Below, one piece after another: positions 52,071-61,973 of a stretch of 64,000 nt of DNA (positions are counted from its first letter, which is position 1; each line of letters begins with the position of its first letter). The notes under the pieces were generated by a model. The model had not been told where the DNA came from. It saw only the letters and a list, made by a program, of their open reading frames with translations, and ran no database searches. The stretch spans positions 1,798,001-1,862,000 of the forward strand of contig NC_012029.1 of NCBI RefSeq assembly GCF_000022205.1, given 5' to 3'. A program made the position numbers and the translations under genes. The stretch is from Halorubrum lacusprofundi ATCC 49239. GTDB taxonomy: Archaea; Halobacteriota; Halobacteria; Halobacteriales; Haloferacaceae.

Positions 52071-52433
52071 ATGCCCGTTTACGTAGACTACGAAACCCCA
52101 GCCGACCTCGCCGAGCGATCGCTTGAGGCGCTCGAGGTCGCCCGAGACACCGGTACCGTGAAGAAAGGAACCAACGAGACCACGAAGGCCGTCGAGCGCG
52201 GCAACGCCGACCTCGTCATCGTCGCCGAGGACGTCTCTCCCGAAGAGATCGTGATGCACCTCCCCGAGCTTGCCGAGGAGAAGGGCATCCCGGTCGTCTT
52301 CGTCGACACGCAGGATGAAGTCGGCCACGCCGCCGGCCTCGAAGTCGGCTCGGCCGCCGCCGCCGTCATCGACGCCGGTGACGCCGACGACGACGTCGAG
52401 GATATCGGCGAGAAGGTCGCGGAGCTCCGATAA
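52071..52433 (+). CDS. rpl7ae: 50S ribosomal protein L7Ae
   Basis: Encodes 120 residues. The L7Ae signature is [29 protein letters not shown], with the later [20 protein letters not shown]7Ae binds kink-turns in rRNA, box C/D and H/ACA guide RNAs and RNase P. It opens a tight operon with S28e, L24e and Ndk. It has a leader of about 90 bases, unusual where many genes are leaderless, suggesting post-transcriptional control. Confidence 0.96.
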   Translation: MPVYVDYETPADLAERSLEALEVARDTGTVKKGTNETTKAVERGNADLVIVAEDVSPEEIVMHLPELAEEKGIPVVFVDTQDEVGHAAGLEVGSAAAAVIDAGDADDDVEDIGEKVAELR

Positions 52434-52439
52434 CCACCC

Positions 52440-52664
52440 ATGAGCGCAGAAGAGGGCACCGGCGACTCGACGACCGCGGAGGTCATCGAGGTCGTCGGCA
52501 AGACCGGGATGCACGGCGAGGCCATGCAGGTCAAGTGCCGCATCCAGGAAGGATCGAACCAGGGCCGGATCATCACCCGGAACGTCCTGGGCCCCGTCCG
52601 CATGGGCGACGTGCTCCAGCTCCGGGAGACCCAGCGCGATGCCGACTCCATCGGAGGGCGATAA
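52440..52664 (+). CDS. rps28e: 30S ribosomal protein S28e
   Basis: Encodes 74 residues of the archaeal/eukaryotic S28e family with the OB-fold core [19 protein letters not shown] and the conserved C-terminal [13 protein letters not shown]. It lies near the mRNA exit of the 30S subunit. Six bases separate it from L7Ae and three from L24e. Confidence 0.95.
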   Translation: MSAEEGTGDSTTAEVIEVVGKTGMHGEAMQVKCRIQEGSNQGRIITRNVLGPVRMGDVLQLRETQRDADSIGGR

Positions 52665-52667
52665 CGA

Positions 52668-52856
52668 ATGGTTGAGACACGCACCTGCGACTACACCGGC
52701 GAAGAAATCGAGCCCGGCACGGGCACGATGTACGTGAAGACGAACGGACAGATCCTCCACTTCGTCGACTCGAAGGCGGAGAAGAACTACTTCCTCGGCC
52801 GCGAGGCGCGCGACCTCGAGTGGACCGAGGAAGGGCGCAATCAGGGTGGCGAGTAG
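52668..52856 (+). CDS. rpl24e: 50S ribosomal protein L24e
   Basis: Encodes 62 residues. The N-terminal CDYTGEEIEPGTGTMYVKTNG and FVDSKAEKNYFLGREARDLEWT match L24e. Only one Cys is seen where zinc-binding members have four, so the zinc site is absent in this lineage. It runs directly into ndk, with no intervening base. Confidence 0.94.
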   Translation: MVETRTCDYTGEEIEPGTGTMYVKTNGQILHFVDSKAEKNYFLGREARDLEWTEEGRNQGGE

Positions 52857-53336
52857 ATGAGCCACCACGACGAGCGCACTTTCGTGATGGTCAAGCCCGA
52901 CGGCGTGCAGCGCGGCCTCATCGGCGAGATCGTCTCCCGCTTCGAGGAGCGCGGGCTGAAGCTCGTCGGCGGCAAGTTCATGCAGATCGACGAGGACCTC
53001 GCTCACCAGCATTACGGTGAACACGAGGGCAAGCCGTTCTTCGACGGCCTCGTCGACTTCATCACCTCCGCCCCCGTCTTCGCGATGGTGTGGGAGGGCG
53101 CAGACGCGACCCGACAGGTCCGATCGATGGTCGGCGAGACCGACCCCGCCGAGTCCGCCCCGGGCACGATCCGCGGCGACTTCGGCTTAGACCTCGGCCA
53201 GAACGTGATCCACGCGTCGGACCACGAGGACGAGGGCGCCAACGAGCGCGAGATCGACCTGTTCTTCGACGAGGAGGAACTCGTCGACTACGGCCTCGAC
53301 ACCGCGGCGTGGGTGTACGAGGACGAGCAGCACTGA
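52857..53336 (+). CDS. ndk: Nucleoside diphosphate kinase
   Basis: Encodes 159 residues. The family motifs are [18 protein letters not shown] (Lys contact), GATDPAE-like loop [17 protein letters not shown], and [18 protein letters not shown] with the phospho-histidine in NVIHASD. It equilibrates nucleoside di- and triphosphates. It is directly after L24e. The C-terminal extension is acidic. Confidence 0.95.
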   Translation: MSHHDERTFVMVKPDGVQRGLIGEIVSRFEERGLKLVGGKFMQIDEDLAHQHYGEHEGKPFFDGLVDFITSAPVFAMVWEGADATRQVRSMVGETDPAESAPGTIRGDFGLDLGQNVIHASDHEDEGANEREIDLFFDEEELVDYGLDTAAWVYEDEQH

Positions 53337-53498
53337 ACGGCGACGGCGCTTTTCACTTTGTTCGATGCCGCTTTTCCGTGAGCGGTAGCTATTCCGACAC
53401 ACCTCGTTTCCGGTGAAATCACATCTGAAATTCGGCGACTGCAGCGGGAAGCCAGCGTATTCCGAGTGATAAACCCGCCTGCAATGAGCCTCGACGCC

Positions 53499-54740
53499 TC
53501 AGTCGGACAGCGCAACGATCCGCCCGTCCTCGGCGACGATGAGTACCTCGGCGCTTCCGTCGCCGGTCACGTCCGCGAACAGCGGCCCCCCGTACACGAC
53601 GGCGGTACCGATATTGCCGCGGGCGATCGCCTCGCCCTTCTGGTTCAGTGCGAGCACGCCTCCATCCCGATTCACCACGACCGGGCCCGGAGAGCCGTCG
53701 CCGGTCACGTCCGCGACACCGGGAGCGTTTACCCGCGTATCGCCGCCGTACTGCTGTTTCCAGACGACTTCTCCGTCGAGCAGGTCGACCGCCCAGATGC
53801 TGCCGCTCCCGCCGACGTGGACGCGACCGGGGTCTGCGTCGCCGACGGCGACGGGTAGATCCTGTAGCCCGACCTCGTAACGGGTTCCGCCGTCGGAAAC
53901 GTCGATCGTCTCTAGGTTGCCGTTCGCGCCGCCGAGCGCGAGCACCGGGCCGCTGCGCGTGTCGGCCGCGCTCCAGCTCAGGGGCGTGACCGACGGGGTC
54001 GTCGTCCACCGGGCCTCGCCGGTCGCGTCGAGCAGGCTGATCGAGCGATCGCCGTCGGCCGCGGTCGCGACCGCGAGCCCGCGGGCGGTGTCGGCTCCGT
54101 CGTCCGCGCTGCCGTTAGCGTCACCGCCGAAGTCGACGGCCAGCGGCCGACGATTCACCGGCGCGTCGAGGTCTGTCTCGAACACCGTCTCGCCGGCGGC
54201 GTCGACGGCTCGGACTCGTCCGTCGGTCGTGACCGCGGCGATCTCGGCGTCGCCATCGCCGTCGAGGTCACCGATCGCTGGCCGGAGCCCGCCCGGTCCG
54301 CCGAGGTCGACGGCGAGCCGCTCGGTTCCGTCAGCCGGGTTGAGGACGATGAGCGATCCCGATTCGGTCGTGAACGCAACCACCTCGTCGCCGCCGAGTT
54401 GGCCGGCGACTAGCCCGCTCGTCGCGGGGGGATCGGTGCCGTCGTCGGCAGTATCGCTCCCGCCGACAGCCGTCTTCCACTCCACGCCGCCGCCCACGGC
54501 GGTGGCGCGTATCGTTCGATTCCCGTCCTCGACCGTCGACTGGATGACGAGCGAGTCCCCGTCCATGGTGGCGACGACCGCACCGCTGCCGTCGTCGCCG
54601 GCGACGGGCTCGGATTCCCAGACGACCTCGGCGTCGATCGTGGCGTCATCGACGCCGACGAACGCGAAGAGCGCGACGCCGACGCCGGTCGCGCCGCCGG
54701 CCAACAGGATCAGACTCGCGAACAGAACGCGGCGGTCCAT
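53499..54740 (-). CDS. Secreted PQQ-like beta-propeller/FG-GAP protein
   Basis: Encodes 413 residues. An N-terminal uncleaved anchor or signal (LFASLILLAGGATGVGVALFAF) is followed by repeated beta strands with PQQ-like motifs (VVWESEPVAG, GEVVWKQQYGG) and FG-GAP Ca2+-type loops (GDLDGDGDAEIAAV, DVTGDGSPGPVVV, DVTGDGSAEVLIV). This pattern is a BamB-like beta-propeller on the outside of the membrane. In haloarchaea such proteins are common and of unknown partner. No lipobox is seen. Confidence 0.8.
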   Translation of the reverse strand: MDRRVLFASLILLAGGATGVGVALFAFVGVDDATIDAEVVWESEPVAGDDGSGAVVATMDGDSLVIQSTVEDGNRTIRATAVGGGVEWKTAVGGSDTADDGTDPPATSGLVAGQLGGDEVVAFTTESGSLIVLNPADGTERLAVDLGGPGGLRPAIGDLDGDGDAEIAAVTTDGRVRAVDAAGETVFETDLDAPVNRRPLAVDFGGDANGSADDGADTARGLAVATAADGDRSISLLDATGEARWTTTPSVTPLSWSAADTRSGPVLALGGANGNLETIDVSDGGTRYEVGLQDLPVAVGDADPGRVHVGGSGSIWAVDLLDGEVVWKQQYGGDTRVNAPGVADVTGDGSPGPVVVNRDGGVLALNQKGEAIARGNIGTAVVYGGPLFADVTGDGSAEVLIVAEDGRIVALSD

Positions 54741-54818
54741 TACCGATCGGTTCGGTCGGCGGCGTGATACCCCTGTCGGATGCGACGGTGGGGACCTACA
54801 GCGTGACGGCGGGAGAGA

Positions 54819-55544
54819 CTACAGCAACGTCGCGACGCGATTTGCGTGCTCCGAGCCGACCCGATCACGGAGGGTGTCAAGGTCGCGCTCGCCGTCGACG
54901 TTCACGAGGTAGACCGCGCCGTCCGGCCCCCCGTACGCGCCGTGGAAGTCGTAGACGAAGCCGTACACCTCGGCGTCGGCCGCCTCCTCGGTCTCTCGGG
55001 CGATCGCCACCTGCTCGTGGACGTTGTACTCGACGAGGCGGTTCCGGACGCTGGGGCCGTCCTCGCCGTCCCCTTCGTCGGCGGTTTCGTCGCTGTCGCC
55101 GTCCCCGTCGAGCGCGTCGAGGCCCGCCTCGACGATCGGAACGAGGTCCTCAACGTCGGCCCTGATGCCGGGTTCTGCGGGGAGTTCGCCGGTCCGAGCT
55201 GCCGAGAGGGCGGCGCCAACCGCGCCGCACCCGGTGTGTCCGACGACTACGAGCACGTCCGTGTTGGTGTGAGCGAGCGGGTACGCGACGCTGCCGTCGA
55301 GCACGCGCTCGCCGTCGACGCGGTCGCTCACGCGGTTCCCGATGTTGCCGGCGGTAAAGAGGTACCCCGGGCGATCGACCGCCCACATGCCTTCCTGGGA
55401 CACGCGGGAGTCCGAACAGCAGACCGAGACGACTGGGGGCTGCTGGCCGTCGCGCTGGGCGTCGAGGTCAGCAGCGGCGGCGGAAGCGACGTGCTCGTCG
55501 TTGCGATCGAGGAGTTCGATCAGGAGGTCTCGGCTCATACGCAT
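54819..55544 (-). CDS. Beta-class carbonic anhydrase
   Basis: Encodes 241 residues. The zinc ligands are in VVSVCCSDSRV (Cys, Asp) and VVVGHTGCGAVGAAL (His, Cys). An acidic insert (DGDGDSDETADEGDGEDG) occurs late. It interconverts CO2 and bicarbonate. Start is ATG 55544 or 55538, both close. Unlike plant-type beta enzymes this looks compact and archaeal. No partner gene is evident. Confidence 0.9.
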   Translation of the reverse strand: MRMSRDLLIELLDRNDEHVASAAAADLDAQRDGQQPPVVSVCCSDSRVSQEGMWAVDRPGYLFTAGNIGNRVSDRVDGERVLDGSVAYPLAHTNTDVLVVVGHTGCGAVGAALSAARTGELPAEPGIRADVEDLVPIVEAGLDALDGDGDSDETADEGDGEDGPSVRNRLVEYNVHEQVAIARETEEAADAEVYGFVYDFHGAYGGPDGAVYLVNVDGERDLDTLRDRVGSEHANRVATLL

Positions 55545-55663
55545 CGACTCGTGCCCGAGTTTGAAAAGTGAGACGGACGGGGCGAGAATCGGAGCCGAGG
55601 CGAGGACCGGAGTCAGGGCAAGAACCGGAGCGAGGGGAGGAGAAACGGACCGTTCGAGGCCGT

Positions 55664-55798
55664 TCAGGCAACCAGTCCGACGATCTGTACCAGGAATCCG
55701 ACGACGAAGACGGCGAGGAGGACGATCGTCGCCACCACCACCGCGGGCGAGAGCATCTCGTCGTCCTGATCGAGCACGAGCGACTCCATGTCTTTCAT
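55664..55798 (-). CDS. 44-residue single-span membrane protein
   Basis: Encodes 44 residues: MKDMESLVLDQDDEMLSPAV, then one strong hydrophobic helix (VVATIVLLAVFVVGFLVQIV). The acidic N-terminus would face the cytoplasm if it follows the positive-inside rule, although the charge is inverted. Too small for function prediction. The longer frame upstream to 56341 reads antisense through aIF1A and is not credible. Confidence 0.45.
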   Translation of the reverse strand: MKDMESLVLDQDDEMLSPAVVVATIVLLAVFVVGFLVQIVGLVA

Positions 55799-56036
55799 GC
55801 GAAACCCGTCGTCGCGACGGGGTTTGAACGCTTCGCTCGGCGGAGCGCCCGATCCGAACGGGGCGCCGATGGAGGGCGAAATCGCCGAACCGCCGCGCTC
55901 GGTGGGGCGGCTCCCGGCGGCGAGTGAGTGAGGCAACTGAGCGCTGACGACGGCCGTCGGGTCATGCGATCCTGAGCCGCCTCCGACTCGTGCCAACGTC
56001 CAACACACGAGACACGCGCACACGTATCTCCCATCA

Positions 56037-56043
56037 CTTATAC
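56037..56043 (+). promoter_or_regulatory. TATA box of aIF1A
   Basis: CTTATAC lies 26 bases upstream of the aIF1A ATG at 56066, consistent with a leaderless transcript. Confidence 0.5.
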
Positions 56044-56065
56044 GCGTGACCGTCATACTGACTGT

Positions 56066-56350
56066 ATGAGCGAAGAATCCGGGCGTCGGAACCTCCGAAT
56101 GCCCAACGACGACGAAGTGTTCGCCGTGGTGACGGAACACCTCGGCGGAAACCACGTGCGGCTGCGCTGCGTTGACGGCAAGACGCGAATGGGCCGGATC
56201 CCCGGCCGCATGAAGTACCGGACGTGGATCAGCGAGGGCGACGTGGTCCTCGCGGAGCCGTGGGCCTGGCAAGACGAGAAGGCGAACGTCGAGTGGCGGT
56301 ACGACGACGACGACGCGGACCAGCTCCGACGCGAAGGCCACATTCAGTAA
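56066..56350 (+). CDS. eif1a: Translation initiation factor aIF1A
   Basis: Encodes 94 residues of the S1/OB-fold factor: [40 protein letters not shown] and [19 protein letters not shown]. It binds the A site of the small subunit during start-codon selection. The acidic C-terminal tail is the halophile version. It stands alone with its own promoter. Confidence 0.95.
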   Translation: MSEESGRRNLRMPNDDEVFAVVTEHLGGNHVRLRCVDGKTRMGRIPGRMKYRTWISEGDVVLAEPWAWQDEKANVEWRYDDDDADQLRREGHIQ

Positions 56351-56552
56351 CGCCGCGACGCGACGCCGCAGACCGGCTCGGCGGTGTAGCGCACAAGATA
56401 TTTAAAACAGAGCGAGCGACTGCGTTGGCTATTTATAAACAGCAGCGGCGATCGTGAGTCGGCTCGGTCCCCGTTCGGCCGGATCATTCTGTCGGTCCGA
56501 TCGTTGTGCCGGCCGACCCGTTCCATCGACCCGATCGCTGAGTCCCGCTCTG

Positions 56553-57695
56553 TTATCGACTGAACTCGATCGCTGCGCCCTGTCCGAAGCCGACACAGAG
56601 GGTCGCAAGGCCGCGGTCGGCGTCGCGCTTCTGCATCTCGTGGATCAGGGTGACGGGGAGTCGCGCGCCGGAGGCGCCGAGCGGGTGGCCGATGGCGATG
56701 GCGCCGCCGTTGACGTTGTACTGCTCCTCGTCGATTCCGAGTTCGCGGCGGGAGTACTCACACTGGGAGGCGAACGCCTCGTTGAGCTCGACGAGGTCGT
56801 AGTCGTCGATGGTCCGACCGGCGCGGTCAAGCAGGCCGCGCGTCGCGGGCACCGGGCCGATCCCCATCACGGTGGGGTCGACGCCGGCGACGTTGTTCGT
56901 GCCGACCTCCGCGAGCACGTCGAGCCCGTGGTCTTCTGCGAACGCCTTGCTCGTGACGAGCGTCAGCGACGCGCCGTCCGAGATCTGCGAGGAGTTCCCC
57001 GCGGTCACCGTGCCGTCCCCCGTGAACGCCGGCGAGAGGCCGGAGAGCTTCTCGGCGGTCGTGTCCGGGCGGATCCCTTCGTCTTCGTCGATCAGGCCGT
57101 CGTCGGTCTCCACGGGGACGATCTCGTCGTCGAAGCGTCCCGACTCCGTCGCCTCGGCGGCACGCTGGTGGCTCCGGGCGGCGTACTCGTCTTGGGCCTC
57201 GCGGCTCACCTCGTACTCCTCGGCGACCTTCTCGGCGGTCATTCCCATCTGGAGCTGAAAGACGTTGTACTGCTCCGACAACTCGGGGTGGAGGTGTTCG
57301 TAGGAGTCGCCGTCCATCGGGACGCGACTCATATTCTCGACGCCGCCGGCGATGATGCAGTCGCGGTTCCCGGCCGCGATGGCGTCCGCTGCCGAGATGA
57401 TCGCCTGCATCGAGGAGGCGCACCAGCGGTTGATCGAGGTCGCCGGTACCGATTCACCGAGGTCAGAGAGGAGCGCGATGACGCGGGCGACGTTGTTGTC
57501 CTGTTCGGTCCGCTGCTGGGCGACCCCCCACATCAGGTCGTCGACGTGGTCGCCGGTCAGCCCGGTCTCCGCGAGCGTGTGGTCGATGAGGCGCGTCGAA
57601 AGATCCTCGCTGCGGACGTCCGCGTAGACGCCCCCGTCGCGTCCCTGCGGCGTTCGGTAGGCTGCGGCGATAACCGGAGTGGTCTCGTCTGTCAT
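56553..57695 (-). CDS. Acetyl-CoA acetyltransferase (thiolase)
   Basis: Encodes 380 residues. The nucleophile Cys is in [12 protein letters not shown] (usual form CxSG; here CASS). The second region is [16 protein letters not shown] with its His, and the third [12 protein letters not shown] (usual CxGGGQG; the Cys is present, Gly replaced by Phe). These substitutions suggest a divergent but still competent thiolase. It condenses or cleaves acyl-CoA: acetoacetyl-CoA formation or beta-oxidation. No fatty-acid gene is next to it. Confidence 0.87.
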   Translation of the reverse strand: MTDETTPVIAAAYRTPQGRDGGVYADVRSEDLSTRLIDHTLAETGLTGDHVDDLMWGVAQQRTEQDNNVARVIALLSDLGESVPATSINRWCASSMQAIISAADAIAAGNRDCIIAGGVENMSRVPMDGDSYEHLHPELSEQYNVFQLQMGMTAEKVAEEYEVSREAQDEYAARSHQRAAEATESGRFDDEIVPVETDDGLIDEDEGIRPDTTAEKLSGLSPAFTGDGTVTAGNSSQISDGASLTLVTSKAFAEDHGLDVLAEVGTNNVAGVDPTVMGIGPVPATRGLLDRAGRTIDDYDLVELNEAFASQCEYSRRELGIDEEQYNVNGGAIAIGHPLGASGARLPVTLIHEMQKRDADRGLATLCVGFGQGAAIEFSR

Positions 57696-57765
57696 GAACG
57701 ATCACTGGCCGGTCGGGCACTTAAAACGGCGTGGAACCCGGGTGAATCTGACCGAAGTTTATCAT

Positions 57766-59331
57766 TTATTCCGCGAGGAGGCTCTCGCCGGTCATCTCTG
57801 TGGGTCGATCGAGGCCGATCAGGTCCACGAGTGTCGGGGCGATGTCACACAGCGACCCCCCGTTTCGGATCTCGCACCCGCCGTCGTCGCTGTCGGGGGT
57901 CAAGTAGACGAACGGAACCGGGTTGAAGGTGTGAGCGGTGTGGGGGTTTTCGAGAGTCCCCATATCGTCAGCGTTGCCGTGGTCGGCCGTCACGACCGCG
58001 TGGCCGCCCGCGTCGGCGACCGCGTCGAGGAGGCGATGGAGCTGTGCGTCGACCGCCTCGACCGCCTCGACCGCGGCGTCGAAGTCGCCGGTGTGACCCA
58101 CCATGTCGGGGTTGGCGTAGTTGAGGACCATCAGGTCTGGGTCCTCTTCAGTGATGATCCCGACCGCCTCGTCCGTAAGCTCCGGCGCGGACATCTCCGG
58201 CTGGAGGTCGTACGTCGGCACGTCCGGACTTTCGACGATCTCGCGCCGCTCGCCGGGGAACTCCACCTCGCGGCCGCCGTTGAGGAAGTACGTCACGTGC
58301 GGGTACTTCTCCGACTCGGCGATCCGGAGTTGGGTGAGTCCCGCCTCGGAGACGACCTCGCCGATGGTGTTCGCGGGCATCTGGGGCGGGAACGCCACCG
58401 GGAACGCGAACGTCTCGTCGTACTCGGTCATCGTGGTCATCCGGATCCCCGGCTGGTCGAGGTCGAACGTCCAGTCGGGACGCGTGTCGGTGAGCATCCG
58501 GACCAGTTGCCGGGCGCGATCGGCCCTGAAGTTGAAGAAGACGACCGCGTCGCCGTCGGCGAGGGCGGGGGCGCCGGCGACCAGCGTCGGCTCGATGAAC
58601 TCGTCCGTCTCGCCGCGAGCGTGGGCCTCGGTCGCGGCCTCGACCGCCGTCTCGGCCTCGTGGAGCGCCTCGCGCTCGACGATGGCGTCGTACGCCTTCT
58701 TCGTCCGCTCCCAGTTCTCGTCGCGGTCCATCGCGTGATAGCGTCCCGTCACGGTCGCGACGTGACCGGTCCCGCGCTCGTCGGCCTTCGCCGTCACGTC
58801 CGCGAGGAATCGGTCGGCGATCTCCGGGGCGGTATCGCGGCCGTCGGTGAACGCGTGGCTCGTCGCTGGCACCCCGGCGTCGGCGGCGGCGTCGATCAGC
58901 GCGAGCAGGTGCTCGACGTCCGAGTGGACGCCGCCGTCGGAGACGAGCCCCATGAAGTGGACCCGCCCCCCGGTCGAGGCGGCGTGATCGAGCGCGCCCG
59001 CGATGGCGTCGTTATCAGACAGCGATCCCTCCGCGAGCGCGTCGGAGATCCGGGTGTACGCCTGCTTGACGACCCGTCCCGCGCCGATGTTCAGGTGGCC
59101 GACCTCGGAGTTTCCCATCTGGCCCTCCGGAAGCCCCACGCGCCGGCCGTGGACGACGAGTCGACCGTTCGCGCCGCGCTCGGTCGCGGTGTCGAACGTC
59201 GGCGTGTCGGCCGCCGCGACCGCGTCGCGTCCCGCCGGCCGACCTGAGGGGTCGACCGTCTCGCCGTCCTCACCGTCGCCCGCTCCACCGCCGAGACCCC
59301 ATCCGTCGAGAATGATGAGCGCCGTTTCCAT
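57766..59331 (-). CDS. gpmI: 2,3-bisphosphoglycerate-independent phosphoglycerate mutase
   Basis: Encodes 521 residues. N-terminal ALIILDGWGLG (metal-binding Asp), GQMGNSEVGHLNIGAGR (catalytic Ser), DGRDTAP, GRYHAMDRD and C-terminal VVTADHGNADDM, with HTFNPVPFVYL, mark the alkaline-phosphatase-fold iPGM. It interconverts 3- and 2-phosphoglycerate, next to enolase in the pathway but not in the operon. ATG 59331 begins METALIILDGW; the frame extension to 59562 is not conserved-looking. It is divergent from an ArsR-type gene. Confidence 0.94.
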   Translation of the reverse strand: METALIILDGWGLGGGAGDGEDGETVDPSGRPAGRDAVAAADTPTFDTATERGANGRLVVHGRRVGLPEGQMGNSEVGHLNIGAGRVVKQAYTRISDALAEGSLSDNDAIAGALDHAASTGGRVHFMGLVSDGGVHSDVEHLLALIDAAADAGVPATSHAFTDGRDTAPEIADRFLADVTAKADERGTGHVATVTGRYHAMDRDENWERTKKAYDAIVEREALHEAETAVEAATEAHARGETDEFIEPTLVAGAPALADGDAVVFFNFRADRARQLVRMLTDTRPDWTFDLDQPGIRMTTMTEYDETFAFPVAFPPQMPANTIGEVVSEAGLTQLRIAESEKYPHVTYFLNGGREVEFPGERREIVESPDVPTYDLQPEMSAPELTDEAVGIITEEDPDLMVLNYANPDMVGHTGDFDAAVEAVEAVDAQLHRLLDAVADAGGHAVVTADHGNADDMGTLENPHTAHTFNPVPFVYLTPDSDDGGCEIRNGGSLCDIAPTLVDLIGLDRPTEMTGESLLAE

Positions 59332-59488
59332 ACCACTTGTTCCCGGCGGCGGGGTAACTACCCTTCGCTCCGGTCGACCATCCAGGGGCGAGAGACGAAG
59401 AAGCGGAGAGAACGACCGCCCGCGGGAGGGCGATTGGTCCGTCACAGGTGAGTCAGCCTTTTCCGTCTCCGACGCTAACCATACGTTA

Positions 59489-60160
59489 ATGGACTCCGCG
59501 GTACTGCTTGATCTCCTTGGGAACGAGAACCGGCGACGCATCCTCCGGCTGCTCGCCACCAAGCCCTGTTACGTCACGGAGATCTCGGAGTACCTCGACG
59601 TGAGCCCGAAAGCGGTGATCGACCACCTGCGAAAGTTGGACGAGGCCGGTCTCGTCGAGTCGACCACCGACGACCAGCGCCGCAAGTACTTCCGTATCGC
59701 TCAGAGCCTCCGACTGGAGGTAAGTGTCTCTCCGTACGGCTTCGGCGCGAAGAGCGCCTATCCCGCGAAGAACAGCTTCGACATGGCGTCACGGTGTCAG
59801 CATCTTTCGATAGAGATCCCCGACGACTCCGGGTCGTCGAGCGATTTGGCCGACCTCGCCGGCGAGTACGGCCGGCTCCAGGACCTCGACCGCGAACTCT
59901 CGCTGGCCCAGCGGTGGGTACAAGGGCGCGTCGAGGACACCCTGGCGGAGATCGACGAACGTCTCGGCACCGAGTCGGACAGCCGCTTTTTCGCGGCGGT
60001 GCTCGACGCGCTGGTCGAGACCGACGGCACACCCGCGGCGGTCGCCAACGAGGTCGGCGCCCGCGAGGAGACGGTGGCGGACGCCCTCCACCAGCTCGCC
60101 GACGTGGGGGTCGTCGCCCGCGACGGCTCCGCTGACGTGGATCACTACCGCATTCGGTAG
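59489..60160 (+). CDS. ArsR-type winged-helix transcriptional regulator
   Basis: Encodes 223 residues. The N-terminal 75 form a winged helix (DLLGNENRRRILRLLATKPCYV, then ISEYLDVSPKAVIDHLRKLDEAGLV and a wing DQRRKYFRI). A helical, acidic middle and a second winged-helix-like C-terminus (PAAVANEVGAREETVADALH) follow. It probably binds DNA as a dimer. Single Cys, so metal sensing is not obvious. ATG 59489 follows the spacer; the frame from 59003 is antisense to gpmI. Divergent from gpmI, which it may control. Confidence 0.85.
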   Translation: MDSAVLLDLLGNENRRRILRLLATKPCYVTEISEYLDVSPKAVIDHLRKLDEAGLVESTTDDQRRKYFRIAQSLRLEVSVSPYGFGAKSAYPAKNSFDMASRCQHLSIEIPDDSGSSSDLADLAGEYGRLQDLDRELSLAQRWVQGRVEDTLAEIDERLGTESDSRFFAAVLDALVETDGTPAAVANEVGAREETVADALHQLADVGVVARDGSADVDHYRIR

Positions 60161-60268
60161 CAGTCGGCGATTGTCTCCGGAGGAGAACTGTTCCCCGGAT
60201 GAACATGGATTCCCGCACGACCGGCCGCTTTCGGAACCTTTTGGCGCGCTCCCGGGAGAGGTCGGTGC

Positions 60269-61189
60269 GTGAGCCGAACACGGAACCTCTCGCTATTCCT
60301 TATCCTCGCCGCGGTGTGGGGATCGGCGTTCATGGCGATCAAAGCCGGGCTGACGTACTTTCCGCCGGTGTTGTTCGCCGCGCTCAGGTACGACGTTGCC
60401 GGCGTCGTCATGCTCGCGTACGCGGCGTACGTCGTCGACGATCCGATCCCGCGGGGACGCGACGAGTGGACCACCGTCGCCGTCGGCGCGACGCTGATCA
60501 TCGCTGCCTACCACGCGTTCCTCTTCATCGGCGAGAGCGACCCGGCTGTGACAAGCGCGGTCGCGGCCGTGATCGTGAGCCTCTCGCCCGTTCTGACGAC
60601 CGTCTTCGCGCGTGCCTTCCTCCCCTCGGAGCGGCTGACGCTGGTCGGCGTGGTGGGACTCCTCGTCGGGCTCGCGGGCGCGGTCGTGCTGGCCGCGCCG
60701 GACCCGAGCAATCTCACCGGCGGCGGCACGGTCGCGAAGCTGCTCGTCCTGCTGGCGGCCGCGTCGTTCGCGCTCGGCTCGGTGCTCACGCGGGCGTCCG
60801 ACGACGACCTCCCGATCGAGACGATGGAGGCGTGGTCGATGCTGCTGGGTGCCCTCCTGATGCATCTACTGTCGCTTGCGCTCGGCGAGTCGGTCGCCGA
60901 CGTGACGTGGAGCACGGAGGCAATGCTCGCGCTCGGATACCTCTCGATCGTTGCCAGCGGGCTCGGATTCCTCATCTACTTCGATCTCCTCGACCGGCTC
61001 GGTCCGATCGAGATCAACCTCGTCTCGTACGTCGCGCCGGTGTTCGCCGCGGTCTCCGGGTGGCTATTCTTGAACGAGGCGATCACATCGAACACCGTCG
61101 CCGGCTTCCTGATCATCTGCGTCGGCTTCGCGCTGGTAAAGCGGGCGGCGTTCAGAGACGCGCTCCGCGAGTACGGCGTCGTCGGGTGA
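60269..61189 (+). CDS. EamA/DMT family transporter
   Basis: Encodes 306 residues from GTG 60269. Ten hydrophobic helices form two EamA repeats; AAVWGSAFMAIKAGL at the start and SYVAPVFAAVSGWLFLNEAI in the second repeat are typical. Drug/metabolite transporters of this kind export or import small metabolites, but specificity cannot be read here. It stands alone with a short upstream spacer. Confidence 0.85.
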   Translation: MSRTRNLSLFLILAAVWGSAFMAIKAGLTYFPPVLFAALRYDVAGVVMLAYAAYVVDDPIPRGRDEWTTVAVGATLIIAAYHAFLFIGESDPAVTSAVAAVIVSLSPVLTTVFARAFLPSERLTLVGVVGLLVGLAGAVVLAAPDPSNLTGGGTVAKLLVLLAAASFALGSVLTRASDDDLPIETMEAWSMLLGALLMHLLSLALGESVADVTWSTEAMLALGYLSIVASGLGFLIYFDLLDRLGPIEINLVSYVAPVFAAVSGWLFLNEAITSNTVAGFLIICVGFALVKRAAFRDALREYGVVG

Positions 61190-61240
61190 GAACGCAGAGA
61201 CATACGAGAGACGATAACGCGACGCACGCTCGGCGTGGTT

Positions 61241-61247
61241 TTTATAC
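61241..61247 (+). promoter_or_regulatory. TATA box of the acetyltransferase gene
   Basis: TTTATAC centred about 25 bases upstream of the ATG at 61269, the expected spacing for a leaderless mRNA. Confidence 0.5.
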
Positions 61248-61268
61248 GCACCCGCGAGACGAGCGGGT

Positions 61269-61862
61269 ATGTTCCCCGAGACGATCGAGACGGACCGGCT
61301 ACGATTAGAACCCCGATGGCCCGAGAACGTCGATCTCGACGACTGCTACCGGATCTGCGCGTCGGATCCCGGCATCGACGAGGTCACCGAGTACGTGACG
61401 TGGGACCCCCACGAGACCAAAAAGGAGACGCTGGAGTTCCTCGAACGCGGCCGCGAACGGTGGGAGGATAACGAGGCGGCGAGCTACGTCATCCGCCCCC
61501 GTGAGGGCGAGGACGGCGCCGGCGAGATCGCCGGCTTCGGCGGCTTCAGTGTCGACTGGGAGAAACGGACCGCAGTCCTCGGCACGTGGCTCCGAAAGCG
61601 GTTCTGGGGCCGCGGCTACTCCGGTGAGCGCGCCGCGGCGCTCGTTGAAGTCGCCTTTGAGAACCTCGATCTCGATCTCGTCGCCGTTAGCCACCTCCCC
61701 GAAAACGCGCAGTCACAGCGGGCGATCGAGAAGTACGTCGACCGACTCGGCGGCCGCCGAGAGGGGTTGTTACGGAATCACATCACCGATCTCGACGGCA
61801 GCGTCCACGACGAGGTCCGGTACTCGATCTCGCAGGCGGAGTGGCGCGAGGCGACTCAGTAG
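61269..61862 (+). CDS. GNAT family N-acetyltransferase (RimJ/RimL type)
   Basis: Encodes 197 residues. The N-terminus IETDRLRLEPRWPENVDLDD and the acetyl-CoA loop RKRFWGRGYSGERAAALVEVAF (R/Q-x-x-G-x-G/A) define the family, with SHLPENAQSQRAIEKYVDRLGG near the C-terminus. It probably acetylates an N-terminus or small amine. Substrate unknown. A clear TATA box sets the start. Confidence 0.87.
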   Translation: MFPETIETDRLRLEPRWPENVDLDDCYRICASDPGIDEVTEYVTWDPHETKKETLEFLERGRERWEDNEAASYVIRPREGEDGAGEIAGFGGFSVDWEKRTAVLGTWLRKRFWGRGYSGERAAALVEVAFENLDLDLVAVSHLPENAQSQRAIEKYVDRLGGRREGLLRNHITDLDGSVHDEVRYSISQAEWREATQ

Positions 61863-61973
61863 TCGGAAAACAGGTGAGAACGACCGAGATGGCGATCGGG
61901 TAGCCGAACGGGTTCAGTGCTTGAGCTCACCGACCCAACAAACACTTACGACCGCCGAAACGACTCCGGGCAC

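Noticed and set aside
57679-59247. 522-codon ORF on the plus strand
   Set aside because: Antisense to gpmI, which has complete catalytic motifs.
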